Assembly (NCBI GenBank): GCA_019454915.1
Contig: JACFNM010000116.1
Coordinates: 1 to 11,550, forward strand
Origin: Chitinophagaceae bacterium
Lineage (GTDB): Bacteria; Bacteroidota; Bacteroidia; Chitinophagales; Chitinophagaceae
DNA length: 11,550 bases
Direction of reading: 5' to 3'
Position numbers and translations under genes: made by a program. Under the pieces are notes generated by a model. That model had not been told where the DNA came from, made no database searches, and saw only the letters and a list, made by a program, of their open reading frames with translations. Positions 6,069-11,550 of the stretch are shown in pieces. How positions within the stretch are numbered: the stretch's first letter is position 1; each line of letters starts with the position of its first letter.

Positions 6069-7796
6069 ATGGACGCCAAAATTAAGGAGCGGGTGGATGC
6101 CTGGCTCAATGGAGCTTTTGATGATGTTACTAAGAATGAAATAAAAAAAATGCTGAAGGAAAATCCCGATGAGATTGTTGAAGCTTTTTATCGCAATCTG
6201 GAATTTGGTACAGGAGGTTTGAGGGGTATCATGGGAGTCGGCACCAATCGAATCAATAAATATACGGTAGGGATGGCCACCCAGGGCTATGCTAATTATT
6301 TGAAAAAGGCTTTCCCTGAGGAAGGGATAAGTATAGCCATTGCGCATGATAGCCGTAACAACAGCCGGCAATTTGCCGAAATTACTGCGCATGTGATGGC
6401 AGCGAACGGTATTAAAGTCTATCTGTTTGAATCCCTGCGTCCTACCCCTGAGCTTTCCTTTGCCATCCGACATCTGGGATGTAAGGGAGGTGTGGTGTGT
6501 ACCGCTTCTCACAATCCCAAAGAATATAACGGTTATAAAGCGTATTGGAATGACGGAGGACAATTGGTGCCGCCGCACGATAAGAATGTGATTGCAGAGG
6601 TGGATAAAATAGCGTCTGTAGATGAAGTGAAGTGGAGCGGGGGAGAGGAACTCATTGAGATTATCGGCAAATCTGTAGATGAAGCGTATTGGCAAATGGC
6701 CAAGGGATTAAGTGTTTATCCCGATATAATCGCGAAGCAGCGTGACCTGAAGATTGTCTATACGCCCATACATGGAACGGGTATTATGCTGGTACCGGAG
6801 TTATTGAAAAGATATGGTTTTAGCAATGTGACGATAGTAGAAGAGCAATCAAAGCCCGACGGTAACTTCCCAACAGTGGTTTATCCGAATCCCGAAGAAA
6901 GCGAAGCCATGAGTATCGGACTTAAGAAAGCGGAAGAATTGAATGCCGATATTCTGGCAGGAACAGACCCGGATGCAGACCGGGTGGGCATCGCGGTGAA
7001 AGACCACAAGGGCAAATGGGTACTGCTGAATGGAAATCAAACGGCCACGCTGGCTTTCAACTATCTTATCGAAGCGAGGAAAGCTAAAGGAATTGCCACG
7101 GATCATGATATGGTGGTTAAAACCATAGTAACTACGGACATGATTAACCGCATTGCAGCAGATAATAAAGTTACCTGCTATGATGTGTTGACCGGGTTTA
7201 AATGGATTGCGGAACTCATTAAGGAAAAAGAAGGGTACGAGGATTATATTATAGGCGGGGAAGAGAGCTATGGATTATTGGTGGGCTCTAAACTAAGAGA
7301 TAAAGACGCAGTGAGTGCAGTGGCTATTTTGTGTGAAATGGCCGCTTATGAAAAAAATAAGGGACGGAGTTTGTACGAGAAACTGATTGATTTATACGTA
7401 CAGTACGGGTTCTATAAAGAAAAGCTTATTTCTATCACCAGGAAGGGAATGAGGGGGCAGGAAGAAATCGCCGAGATGATGGAATCCTTTCGCAAAAATA
7501 CGCCGAAGCAGATTAATGGTTCAAAGGTGGTTCGTTTGCTGGATTATGAACTCAGAAAAGGCCGTAATCCGGAAACCGGCGAACAATGGGACATCACCCT
7601 GCCAAAATCGAATGTGCTACAGTTTATCTTGGCGGATGGCAGCAAAATTTCTGCCCGGCCCTCCGGTACCGAACCCAAAATTAAATTCTATTTCAGCGTA
7701 CATGATAAATTGCCCGGTGCCAAAGAATTTGACAGCGTAAGCGCTGATTTGGATGCACGTATTCAAAATATCATTCGGGATTTAAATCTGAAATAA
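6069..7796 (+). CDS. phosphosugar mutase (phosphoglucomutase/phosphomannomutase)
   Basis: A 575-residue member of the alpha-D-phosphohexomutase superfamily, of the long PGM2/PgcA-like type. It moves the phosphate between C1 and C6 of a hexose, most likely glucose, linking glycolysis to polysaccharide and nucleotide-sugar synthesis. All four signature sites are intact: the phosphoserine loop TASHNP (145-150, Ser147), the Mg-binding DPDADR (300-305), the sugar-specificity loop GGEESYG (396-402) and the phosphate-binding RPSGTEPK (530-537). The N-terminal FGTGGLRGIMGVGTNRIN region (about 46-63) is also typical. Length fits the family, so the gene looks complete. The next gene starts 3 bases after its stop, which points to an operon with an exported sugar-isomerase-like protein. 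A long antisense frame across its 5' part is only a shadow. Confidence 0.95.
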   Translation: MDAKIKERVDAWLNGAFDDVTKNEIKKMLKENPDEIVEAFYRNLEFGTGGLRGIMGVGTNRINKYTVGMATQGYANYLKKAFPEEGISIAIAHDSRNNSRQFAEITAHVMAANGIKVYLFESLRPTPELSFAIRHLGCKGGVVCTASHNPKEYNGYKAYWNDGGQLVPPHDKNVIAEVDKIASVDEVKWSGGEELIEIIGKSVDEAYWQMAKGLSVYPDIIAKQRDLKIVYTPIHGTGIMLVPELLKRYGFSNVTIVEEQSKPDGNFPTVVYPNPEESEAMSIGLKKAEELNADILAGTDPDADRVGIAVKDHKGKWVLLNGNQTATLAFNYLIEARKAKGIATDHDMVVKTIVTTDMINRIAADNKVTCYDVLTGFKWIAELIKEKEGYEDYIIGGEESYGLLVGSKLRDKDAVSAVAILCEMAAYEKNKGRSLYEKLIDLYVQYGFYKEKLISITRKGMRGQEEIAEMMESFRKNTPKQINGSKVVRLLDYELRKGRNPETGEQWDITLPKSNVLQFILADGSKISARPSGTEPKIKFYFSVHDKLPGAKEFDSVSADLDARIQNIIRDLNLK

Positions 7797-7799
7797 GCG

Positions 7800-8738
7800 A
7801 TGCAGTATGATATTAGGATTAGCCGGAGAAATTTTATACTGACTTCCGCTACTCTTGCAGGGATAGCGCTTGCAGGAACTTCTTTTGACCTAAAGAAGAA
7901 GATGCCGCCACTGGCCTTTTCCACTTTAGGGTGCCCCGACTGGGAATTTGAAAAAATCCTTGACTTTGCGGTAAGCAAAGGGTATAAGGGGATAGAAATA
8001 CGCGGTATAAAAAGAGAAATGGATCTGCCTAAGAGTCCCGTGTTCAATACGGCTGAAAACCGGGCGGCGACGATCTCATTGATGAAAGATAAGGGCCTGC
8101 GATTTGCCGGACTGGGTTCTTCTGCCAATCTTCATTTTCCTGAGGGTAGCGAGCGGGAAAAGAGTTTGGATGAAGCACGCAGGTTTATTGATCTCGCACA
8201 GCAAATCAATTGTCCTTATATCCGGGTATTCCCTAATAGGTTTCCCGAAGGGCAGGAGAAGAGTAAAACAATGGACTTAATAGTAGATGGATTATTGACC
8301 CTGGGAGACCATGCCAAAGGAAGCCGGGTAACGGTGTTGATGGAGACGCATGGAGACGTCGTTCATAGTGAGGATCTGGAATTGATCATGCAGCGTGCAA
8401 AGCACAGGCAGGTGGGATTGGTTTGGGATATCGCCAACATGTGGACTGTAACCCGTGAGTCGCCCTCACAGGTGTATGCACGATTGAAAAACTATATACG
8501 TCATACCCATATTAAAGACGGAAAATTTGTCAACGGGAAACTGCAATATACTCTACTTGGCAGGGGAGAGGTTCCCATTGGTGAAGCCATTCAGGCGCTC
8601 GCTAACGGGGGATATAAAGGATTCTATAGTTTTGAGTGGGAGAAACTCTGGCATCCGGAGATAGCCGAACCTGAAGTGGCTATAGGAGATTTTCCGACGG
8701 CCATTATGCAATATTTTAAGAATGGTTTTGCGTCATGA
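7800..8738 (+). CDS. Tat-exported sugar isomerase/epimerase-like TIM-barrel protein
   Basis: A 312-residue protein of the AP endonuclease 2/xylose-isomerase-like TIM-barrel family. The N-terminus has a twin-arginine motif, SRRNFI (8-13), followed by a hydrophobic stretch to about residue 27, so export in folded form with its metal is likely. Probable metal ligands are Glu182 (METHGD), Asp210 (VWDIAN), His237 (HTHIKD) and Glu279 (FEWEKLWHP). Exported relatives act on sugars, and AP2Ec-type proteins belong to a Bacteroides keto-glycoside pathway as hydratase-like or epimerase-like enzymes; the exact reaction here is unknown. It starts 3 bases after the mutase stop and is followed by an intrinsic terminator at 8885-8915. 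A DUF1080 gene, often a pathway partner, begins about 1.9 kb downstream. Confidence 0.9.
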   Translation: MQYDIRISRRNFILTSATLAGIALAGTSFDLKKKMPPLAFSTLGCPDWEFEKILDFAVSKGYKGIEIRGIKREMDLPKSPVFNTAENRAATISLMKDKGLRFAGLGSSANLHFPEGSEREKSLDEARRFIDLAQQINCPYIRVFPNRFPEGQEKSKTMDLIVDGLLTLGDHAKGSRVTVLMETHGDVVHSEDLELIMQRAKHRQVGLVWDIANMWTVTRESPSQVYARLKNYIRHTHIKDGKFVNGKLQYTLLGRGEVPIGEAIQALANGGYKGFYSFEWEKLWHPEIAEPEVAIGDFPTAIMQYFKNGFAS

Positions 8739-8775
8739 TCAACGTAAGTTTTCTTTTCTATAAGTTCATTCCGAT

Positions 8776-8795
8776 CTGTTGACAAAAGTCAACAG
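8776..8795. repeat. perfect 8-4-8 palindrome
   Basis: CTGTTGAC (8776-8783) and GTCAACAG (8788-8795) flank AAAA. The 8-bp arms are perfect. No T-run follows on either strand, so it does not look like a terminator; it could be a dyad operator or an RNA hairpin in the 3' untranslated region of the sugar-isomerase gene, 37 bases after its stop. Confidence 0.6.
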
Positions 8796-8884
8796 CATCA
8801 ATGATTATAGTGGAATTAGCGAATGGAGGAGGACAATAATCGCTGAAACCGGTCAATTAATCGAAAAAAACCTACCGTTCACCG

Positions 8885-8915
8885 AATGCGCTAAAATCTG
8901 AAAGAGCGCATTTTT
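8885..8915 (+). terminator. intrinsic terminator of the mutase-isomerase operon
   Basis: AATGCGCT (8885-8892) and AGCGCATT (8905-8912) form a perfect 8-bp stem with a 12-base loop, and the RNA ends in a run of five T's (8911-8915). It faces the right way to end the mutase-isomerase transcript. The T-run runs straight into the -7 element of the next gene. Confidence 0.75.
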
Positions 8916-8922
8916 ATCTTTG
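8915..8922 (+). promoter_or_regulatory. -7 element for the barrel-like protein gene
   Basis: TATCTTTG matches TAnnTTTG exactly and begins on the last T of the preceding terminator. Transcription would start near 8929, giving a leader of about 86 bases that holds a palindrome and a mini-ORF. A -33 TTG is not evident. Confidence 0.55.
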
Positions 8923-8941
8923 TATTCTGAATCCTTTTTCT

Positions 8942-9013
8942 ATGATCATTGATGACAATGATCCGGAAGCAGATATTACGGAAAAGCCTTTTTGTTTCAA
9001 TCAATCTTTATAA
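8942..9013 (+). CDS. possible 23-codon leader ORF
   Basis: An ATG about 13 bases after the predicted transcription start opens an acidic 23-codon frame (MIIDDNDPEADITEKPF then CFNQSL). Its TAA is separated by one base from the ATG of the next gene. That spacing would allow coupled translation. It lacks a Shine-Dalgarno sequence and could be chance. The longer in-frame extension of the downstream gene (TTG at 8949) uses another frame across the same DNA, and both cannot be right. Confidence 0.25.
   Translation: MIIDDNDPEADITEKPFCFNQSL
8944..8963. repeat. second perfect 8-4-8 palindrome
   Basis: GATCATTG (8944-8951) and CAATGATC (8956-8963) flank ATGA. The arms are perfect and the geometry is identical to the palindrome at 8776-8795, though the sequence differs. 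It lies about 15-35 bases inside the predicted transcript of the barrel-like gene, where it could be an operator or a 5' hairpin. Confidence 0.6.
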
Positions 9014-9014
9014 A

Positions 9015-9617
9015 ATGAGAAAGCTTTTACTTCTGGGATTCATTTCCTCCGTTTATTTTATGCAGTCAGGAATGGCTCAGGTTATTGAAAAGTCGGTTCC
9101 TTTTCCCACGAAATCTCCCCAGGTAGCTATTAATGTGCAGGGGGCGTACAATGGATTTTCTTATCCGGCAACTTTAGGTATTGAGATGGATGCTAAACTC
9201 ATGTTCAGTGCCCAGCAGAATGCAGACGCCTATAATCAGTATGTCCTGACGGTTAAGGGAACACATACCATGCCGACTGACGGACCTTTATGGGGTTCAT
9301 TTGATGACGGAAAATACAATAATATGAGTGCAATAATATTGATGGCCGGATATCGCTTTAATTTTGGTGCGCCGCGTTATCTCCATCAGGATTTCACCAG
9401 GGAAACCGGCGGTTGGTTTATTGAGTTAGATGGCGGAGGCGCGCATTATCGTTACTCAAGAACGAAGCTTCGTCCGGTGGTTTCCACGACGATAGGATGT
9501 GCTGTTTCGCCACATTTAGATATCATCGGATCTTATACCTACAGCGGCTCCTGGTTAACCAGTGAAGGCAGATTTCCGCTTGCAGTATTCGGCGCAGGCG
9601 TTCAGTATAAGTTTTAA
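9015..9617 (+). CDS. small outer-membrane beta-barrel-like protein, function unknown
   Basis: A 200-residue protein I do not recognise as a named family. Residues 1-21 (MRKLLLLGFISSVYFMQSGMA) form a signal peptide with likely cleavage before Gln22. The mature part has alternating polar and aromatic/hydrophobic stretches, many Gly, Tyr and Phe residues, strand-like segments such as AGYRFNFGAPRY and GGWFIELDGGGAHYRYS, and ends in GAGVQYKF with a terminal Phe, as outer-membrane barrels commonly do. I chose the ATG at 9015 because it puts the signal peptide at the N-terminus; a longer frame opens from TTG at 8949 but would bury it behind 22 extra residues. It follows the mutase-isomerase terminator and has its own promoter-like element. 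It might instead be a soluble periplasmic beta-protein. Confidence 0.75.
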   Translation: MRKLLLLGFISSVYFMQSGMAQVIEKSVPFPTKSPQVAINVQGAYNGFSYPATLGIEMDAKLMFSAQQNADAYNQYVLTVKGTHTMPTDGPLWGSFDDGKYNNMSAIILMAGYRFNFGAPRYLHQDFTRETGGWFIELDGGGAHYRYSRTKLRPVVSTTIGCAVSPHLDIIGSYTYSGSWLTSEGRFPLAVFGAGVQYKF

Positions 9618-9635
9618 TGACAACAGACAACAATT

Positions 9636-9670
9636 CCTTCAACGTCCCATATGGGGACATTTGCCGAAGG
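9636..9670. terminator. possible bidirectional stem-loop between convergent genes
   Basis: An outer stem CCTTC/GAAGG (9636-9640 with 9666-9670) encloses an inner near-palindrome GTCCC-ATAT-GGGGAC (9644-9658). It lies between the stop codons of the barrel-like and DUF4412 genes and could end both transcripts. There is no T-run, so the terminator call is weak. Confidence 0.35.
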
Positions 9671-9686
9671 ATGAACTATACATGAA

Positions 9687-9700
9687 TGATCAGCTGATCA
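9687..9700. repeat. 14-bp perfect palindrome
   Basis: TGATCAGCTGATCA is its own reverse complement with no spacer. It lies 16 bases beyond the DUF4412 stop codon. It contains two TGATCA sites, so it may be a protein-binding or restriction-type site; its role is unknown. Confidence 0.55.
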
Positions 9701-9715
9701 ACGTGTGAAATTATG

Positions 9716-10474
9716 TTAGAACCCGCCCAGGCTGAGGACCTTGTAACCATCTGTGTTAATGGATTTCCCTTCAGGATGAACAGCGATGGCTTCTAAACGG
9801 GTGATTTCTCCCTTAGACCCATCGCTGGACTCCAGTTTCAGGAGTACACCATCTACCATTTCACCGAAGGCAGGAATTGTCCTGTTTTTTTGAGAGCCTT
9901 TATTTTTCTGCATGCTCATGGCGATGCTTTGTATATAATTCCCGAATCCGGATCCGAGTTCTTTCGTAATCCAAACCAGTGATTTGTTTTCTCTATTTTC
10001 AATTAAAAACTGGTCACAGTTATAGTTTAGGATTTTTTCCGATTTTCCGGTTTTCGATATTTTGATATTCGACTCGCCTTCTGCATTTGTATTTGCTTCC
10101 CCCGCCATTTGTTCCATCATTTTCTGCACATCCATCACCATGGCCATTTTCTGTTCTTCCATCAGGGTGAACATCTTCTGGGCCTTTAAGTCATAAATCA
10201 TGAACATAGCTGCTTTTCCGCCGGGATTGACCCCCGTGTAATGTTCATCCGAAAGCCAGATATTCATTTCCGTACCTTTTTTCGGTTTGTCTTTATTGCC
10301 CTGGGATACCTCGTAGGTGATTCCTATTTTAAAGTGATAGGAGTCGGCCAACCTGGCTGATGCCTGTGCCAAAGCGCCGGCAGAATAGAAACAACTGCCT
10401 ATATACCCGAAAATGAAAATCCAGCCTGCGGGAAAAAGGAATAGTCTGCTCATACTGTTTAGATACCTCTTCAT
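9716..10474 (-). CDS. exported DUF4412-domain protein
   Basis: A 252-residue protein resembling DUF4412, an exported family of unknown function common in Bacteroidota and thought to have a LolA-like fold. A long N-terminal signal sequence (hydrophobic about 11-35) ends in GALAQ, with likely cleavage near residue 36. Family-like features are the KGTEMNIWLSDEHYTG strand region, the MIYDLKAQKMFTLMEEQKMAMVMD segment read in parts, and KILNYNCDQFLIE with a single mature cysteine at 153. Residues 90-123 contain ten methionines, with more at 186 and 188. Alternative start Met8 would shorten the n-region of the signal peptide. It converges on the barrel-like gene and diverges from the DUF1080 gene. 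The stem-loop and palindrome downstream may mark its 3' end. Confidence 0.8.
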   Translation of the reverse strand: MKRYLNSMSRLFLFPAGWIFIFGYIGSCFYSAGALAQASARLADSYHFKIGITYEVSQGNKDKPKKGTEMNIWLSDEHYTGVNPGGKAAMFMIYDLKAQKMFTLMEEQKMAMVMDVQKMMEQMAGEANTNAEGESNIKISKTGKSEKILNYNCDQFLIENRENKSLVWITKELGSGFGNYIQSIAMSMQKNKGSQKNRTIPAFGEMVDGVLLKLESSDGSKGEITRLEAIAVHPEGKSINTDGYKVLSLGGF

Positions 10475-10563
10475 GAAGATTTAATTTTTTAGTACGATTT
10501 AGCAGCCAAAATACGCATTTTTTTATGGACGGACTAAACGGTCTGTCTTGAAAAGGAGAATTC

Positions 10564-10593
10564 ATGTTGAACGCTTTTTCTTTAGTATTTTAG
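10564..10593 (+). CDS. possible 9-codon mini-ORF with a strong ribosome-binding site
   Basis: AAAAGGAG (10552-10559) stands 4 bases before an ATG that opens MLNAFSLVF and a TAG, 19 bases before the DUF1080 start. A Shine-Dalgarno this good is rare in the window. Against it, the likely -7 element of the DUF1080 gene (10586-10593) covers its end, so it would be translated only from another, unseen upstream promoter. Confidence 0.15.
   Translation: MLNAFSLVF
10567..10593 (+). promoter_or_regulatory. possible promoter of the DUF1080 gene
   Basis: TTG at 10567-10569 and TATTTTAG at 10586-10593 are 16 bases apart. The second is the TAnnTTAG variant of the -7 consensus that also precedes the DUF721 and membrane Fe-S genes. 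It ends 19 bases before the ATG at 10613. Confidence 0.4.
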
Positions 10594-10612
10594 CGGAATA
10601 AAATATACTACT

Positions 10613-11550
10613 ATGAAATCGGTTTATCGGCATTTATTATCGTTAGGGTTGTTTGTATTAATAGGTGTAAGCGTTTCCGCGAAGATATCCGTTTTTTGGG
10701 GGCTTCAGGCCGATCCTGCCATTGAAGGACGGTGGGATATTACTATCGAGGACGGAGATAAAAAATTCCCTGCCTGGCTGGAAGTAACCCATTCGGGAAC
10801 AAAGCGATTTGTAGGTTTGTATGTAGGAATTACAGGCAGTGCGCGCCCGGTTTCAGCAGTGTATTTTAAAGATGGAAAAATAAGTTTTAGTCTTCCTCCT
10901 CAATGGGAGCAGGAAGATCACGATCTGGAGTTTGAAGGTACCTTAGATGGAGAAACCATTTCAGGGACTATGGTTGCGGCTGATGGTAATACCTACAAAT
11001 GGTCGGCACGCAAAGCTCCTTTGCTGATAAGAGATAGGGCGCCCGTTTGGAGTACACCCATTAGGTTGTTTAATGGGAAAGATTTGACTGGCTGGAAAGC
11101 CCTGGGGCCTAATCAATGGGTGGTTGAAAACGGAGCATTGAAAAGTCCTCATTCCGGCGCTAATCTAATCACGGAAAGGACCTTTAATGATTTTAAACTA
11201 CACGTGGAATTTCGTTGTCCCACCGGAAGCAATAGCGGAATATACCTCAGAGGACGCTATGAAGTGCAGATAGAAGACAGTAAGGGTAAGTTACCGGAGA
11301 AGCATTTGTTGGGTGCTGTTTATGGCTTTCTTACACCGAGCGAAATGGCGGCTAAGGATGCAGGTGAATGGCAGAGCTATGACATCACACTCGTGGGCAG
11401 GATGATTGACGTGGTATTGAACGGAAAAAAAATCATCTGTAACCAGGCCATTCCGGGCATTACGGGAGGGGCGCTGGACAGTAATGAAGGTGAGCCCGGA
11501 CCTATTTACATTCAGGGCGACCACGGCCCGATAGAATATAGAAATATAGT
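10613..11550 (+). CDS. exported DUF1080 (3-keto-disaccharide hydrolase-like) protein, 3' end cut off
   Basis: The first 312 codons of a gene that runs off the right edge. Residues 1-23 (MKSVYRHLLSLGLFVLIGVSVSA, read in parts) form a signal peptide. Residues about 36-135 (AIEGRWDITIEDGDKKFPAW onward) are a small beta domain, and from about 148 a DUF1080 concanavalin-like jelly-roll begins: LFNGKDLTGWKALG (152-165), GSNSGIYLRGRYEVQIEDS (205-223) and GPIYIQGDHGPIEYRNI near the edge. DUF1080 proteins have been assigned 3-keto-disaccharide hydrolase or lyase activity on glycosides oxidised at C3. With the AP2Ec-type protein at 7800-8738 this hints at a periplasmic keto-glycoside route. The ATG at 10613 puts the signal peptide at the N-terminus. 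The gene diverges from the DUF4412 gene. Confidence 0.88.
   Translation, partial: MKSVYRHLLSLGLFVLIGVSVSAKISVFWGLQADPAIEGRWDITIEDGDKKFPAWLEVTHSGTKRFVGLYVGITGSARPVSAVYFKDGKISFSLPPQWEQEDHDLEFEGTLDGETISGTMVAADGNTYKWSARKAPLLIRDRAPVWSTPIRLFNGKDLTGWKALGPNQWVVENGALKSPHSGANLITERTFNDFKLHVEFRCPTGSNSGIYLRGRYEVQIEDSKGKLPEKHLLGAVYGFLTPSEMAAKDAGEWQSYDITLVGRMIDVVLNGKKIICNQAIPGITGGALDSNEGEPGPIYIQGDHGPIEYRNI

Noticed and set aside
6060..6695. A 211-codon open frame antisense to the phosphosugar mutase
   Set aside because: It lies entirely opposite a clearly conserved gene, has no recognisable domain or promoter, and the composition reads as a reverse-frame shadow.
7800..7880. A lipoprotein signal in the sugar-isomerase-like protein
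   Set aside because: There is no lipobox cysteine after the hydrophobic stretch; the SRRNFI motif supports Tat export instead.
8735..8782. A 15-codon ORF overlapping the isomerase stop by ATGA
   Set aside because: ATGA overlaps are common, the frame (MINVSFLFYKFIPIC) is short and featureless, and it ends inside a palindrome. No evidence for a truncated gene beyond this.
8949..9014. A 22-residue N-terminal extension of the barrel-like protein starting at TTG
   Set aside because: It would place a basic segment before a well-formed signal peptide. The ATG at 9015 gives a normal exported protein.
10329..10565. A 78-codon minus-strand frame overlapping the start of the DUF4412 gene
   Set aside because: It overlaps the DUF4412 signal peptide in another frame, is rich in Arg, Phe and Cys as shadows often are, and has no family features.
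1..11550. Mobile elements, CRISPR arrays, toxin-antitoxin or phage-defence genes
   Set aside because: No transposase, integrase, terminal repeats, spaced direct repeats or defence-type domains are visible. The genes are ordinary housekeeping and envelope genes in good condition.

Overview
The window looks like core chromosome from a member of the Bacteroidota, most likely a Chitinophagaceae-type organism. This rests on three things: several upstream regions carry the phylum's TAnnTTTG -7 promoter element; Shine-Dalgarno sequences are mostly absent; and the gene set is typical of the group (short DUF721 protein, Bacteroidota-type YebC, split Hdr-like Fe-S pair, DUF4412, a Tat-exported TIM-barrel sugar isomerase and DUF1080). 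The genus is inference. I see no transposase, phage gene, CRISPR array, rRNA or complete tRNA.

Left part (1-3377): a DUF721/DciA-like gene (minus) diverges from yebC (plus), which is followed by a beta-carbonic anhydrase gene. These converge on a two-gene minus-strand unit: a Nudix hydrolase and, upstream of it, a two-domain cysteine-rich (CCG) Fe-S protein.

Middle (3529-5995): an exported YceI-family protein on plus sits between the CCG protein gene and a minus-strand membrane protein with two 4Fe-4S motifs. The two redox proteins together resemble the HdrB-like and HdrC/E-like halves of a quinone-linked heterodisulfide-reductase-type complex. A PyrR-like phosphoribosyltransferase gene diverges from the membrane subunit gene.

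Right part (6069-11550): a large phosphosugar mutase and a Tat-exported AP2Ec/xylose-isomerase-like protein form a tight operon closed by a clear intrinsic terminator. Then come a small outer-membrane-barrel-like protein, a convergent exported DUF4412 protein, and the 5' 312 codons of an exported DUF1080 (3-keto-disaccharide hydrolase/lyase-like) gene cut by the window edge. The AP2Ec and DUF1080 proteins suggest a periplasmic 3-keto-glycoside route, but no oxidoreductase is visible here.

The most unusual signals are small: two perfect 8-4-8 palindromes in one intergenic region, a 14-bp perfect palindrome in another, paired TCCGGG repeats one helical turn apart between divergent promoters, and mini-ORFs that end at or just before the start codons of yebC and the barrel-protein gene. 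I found no convincing wholly new system.
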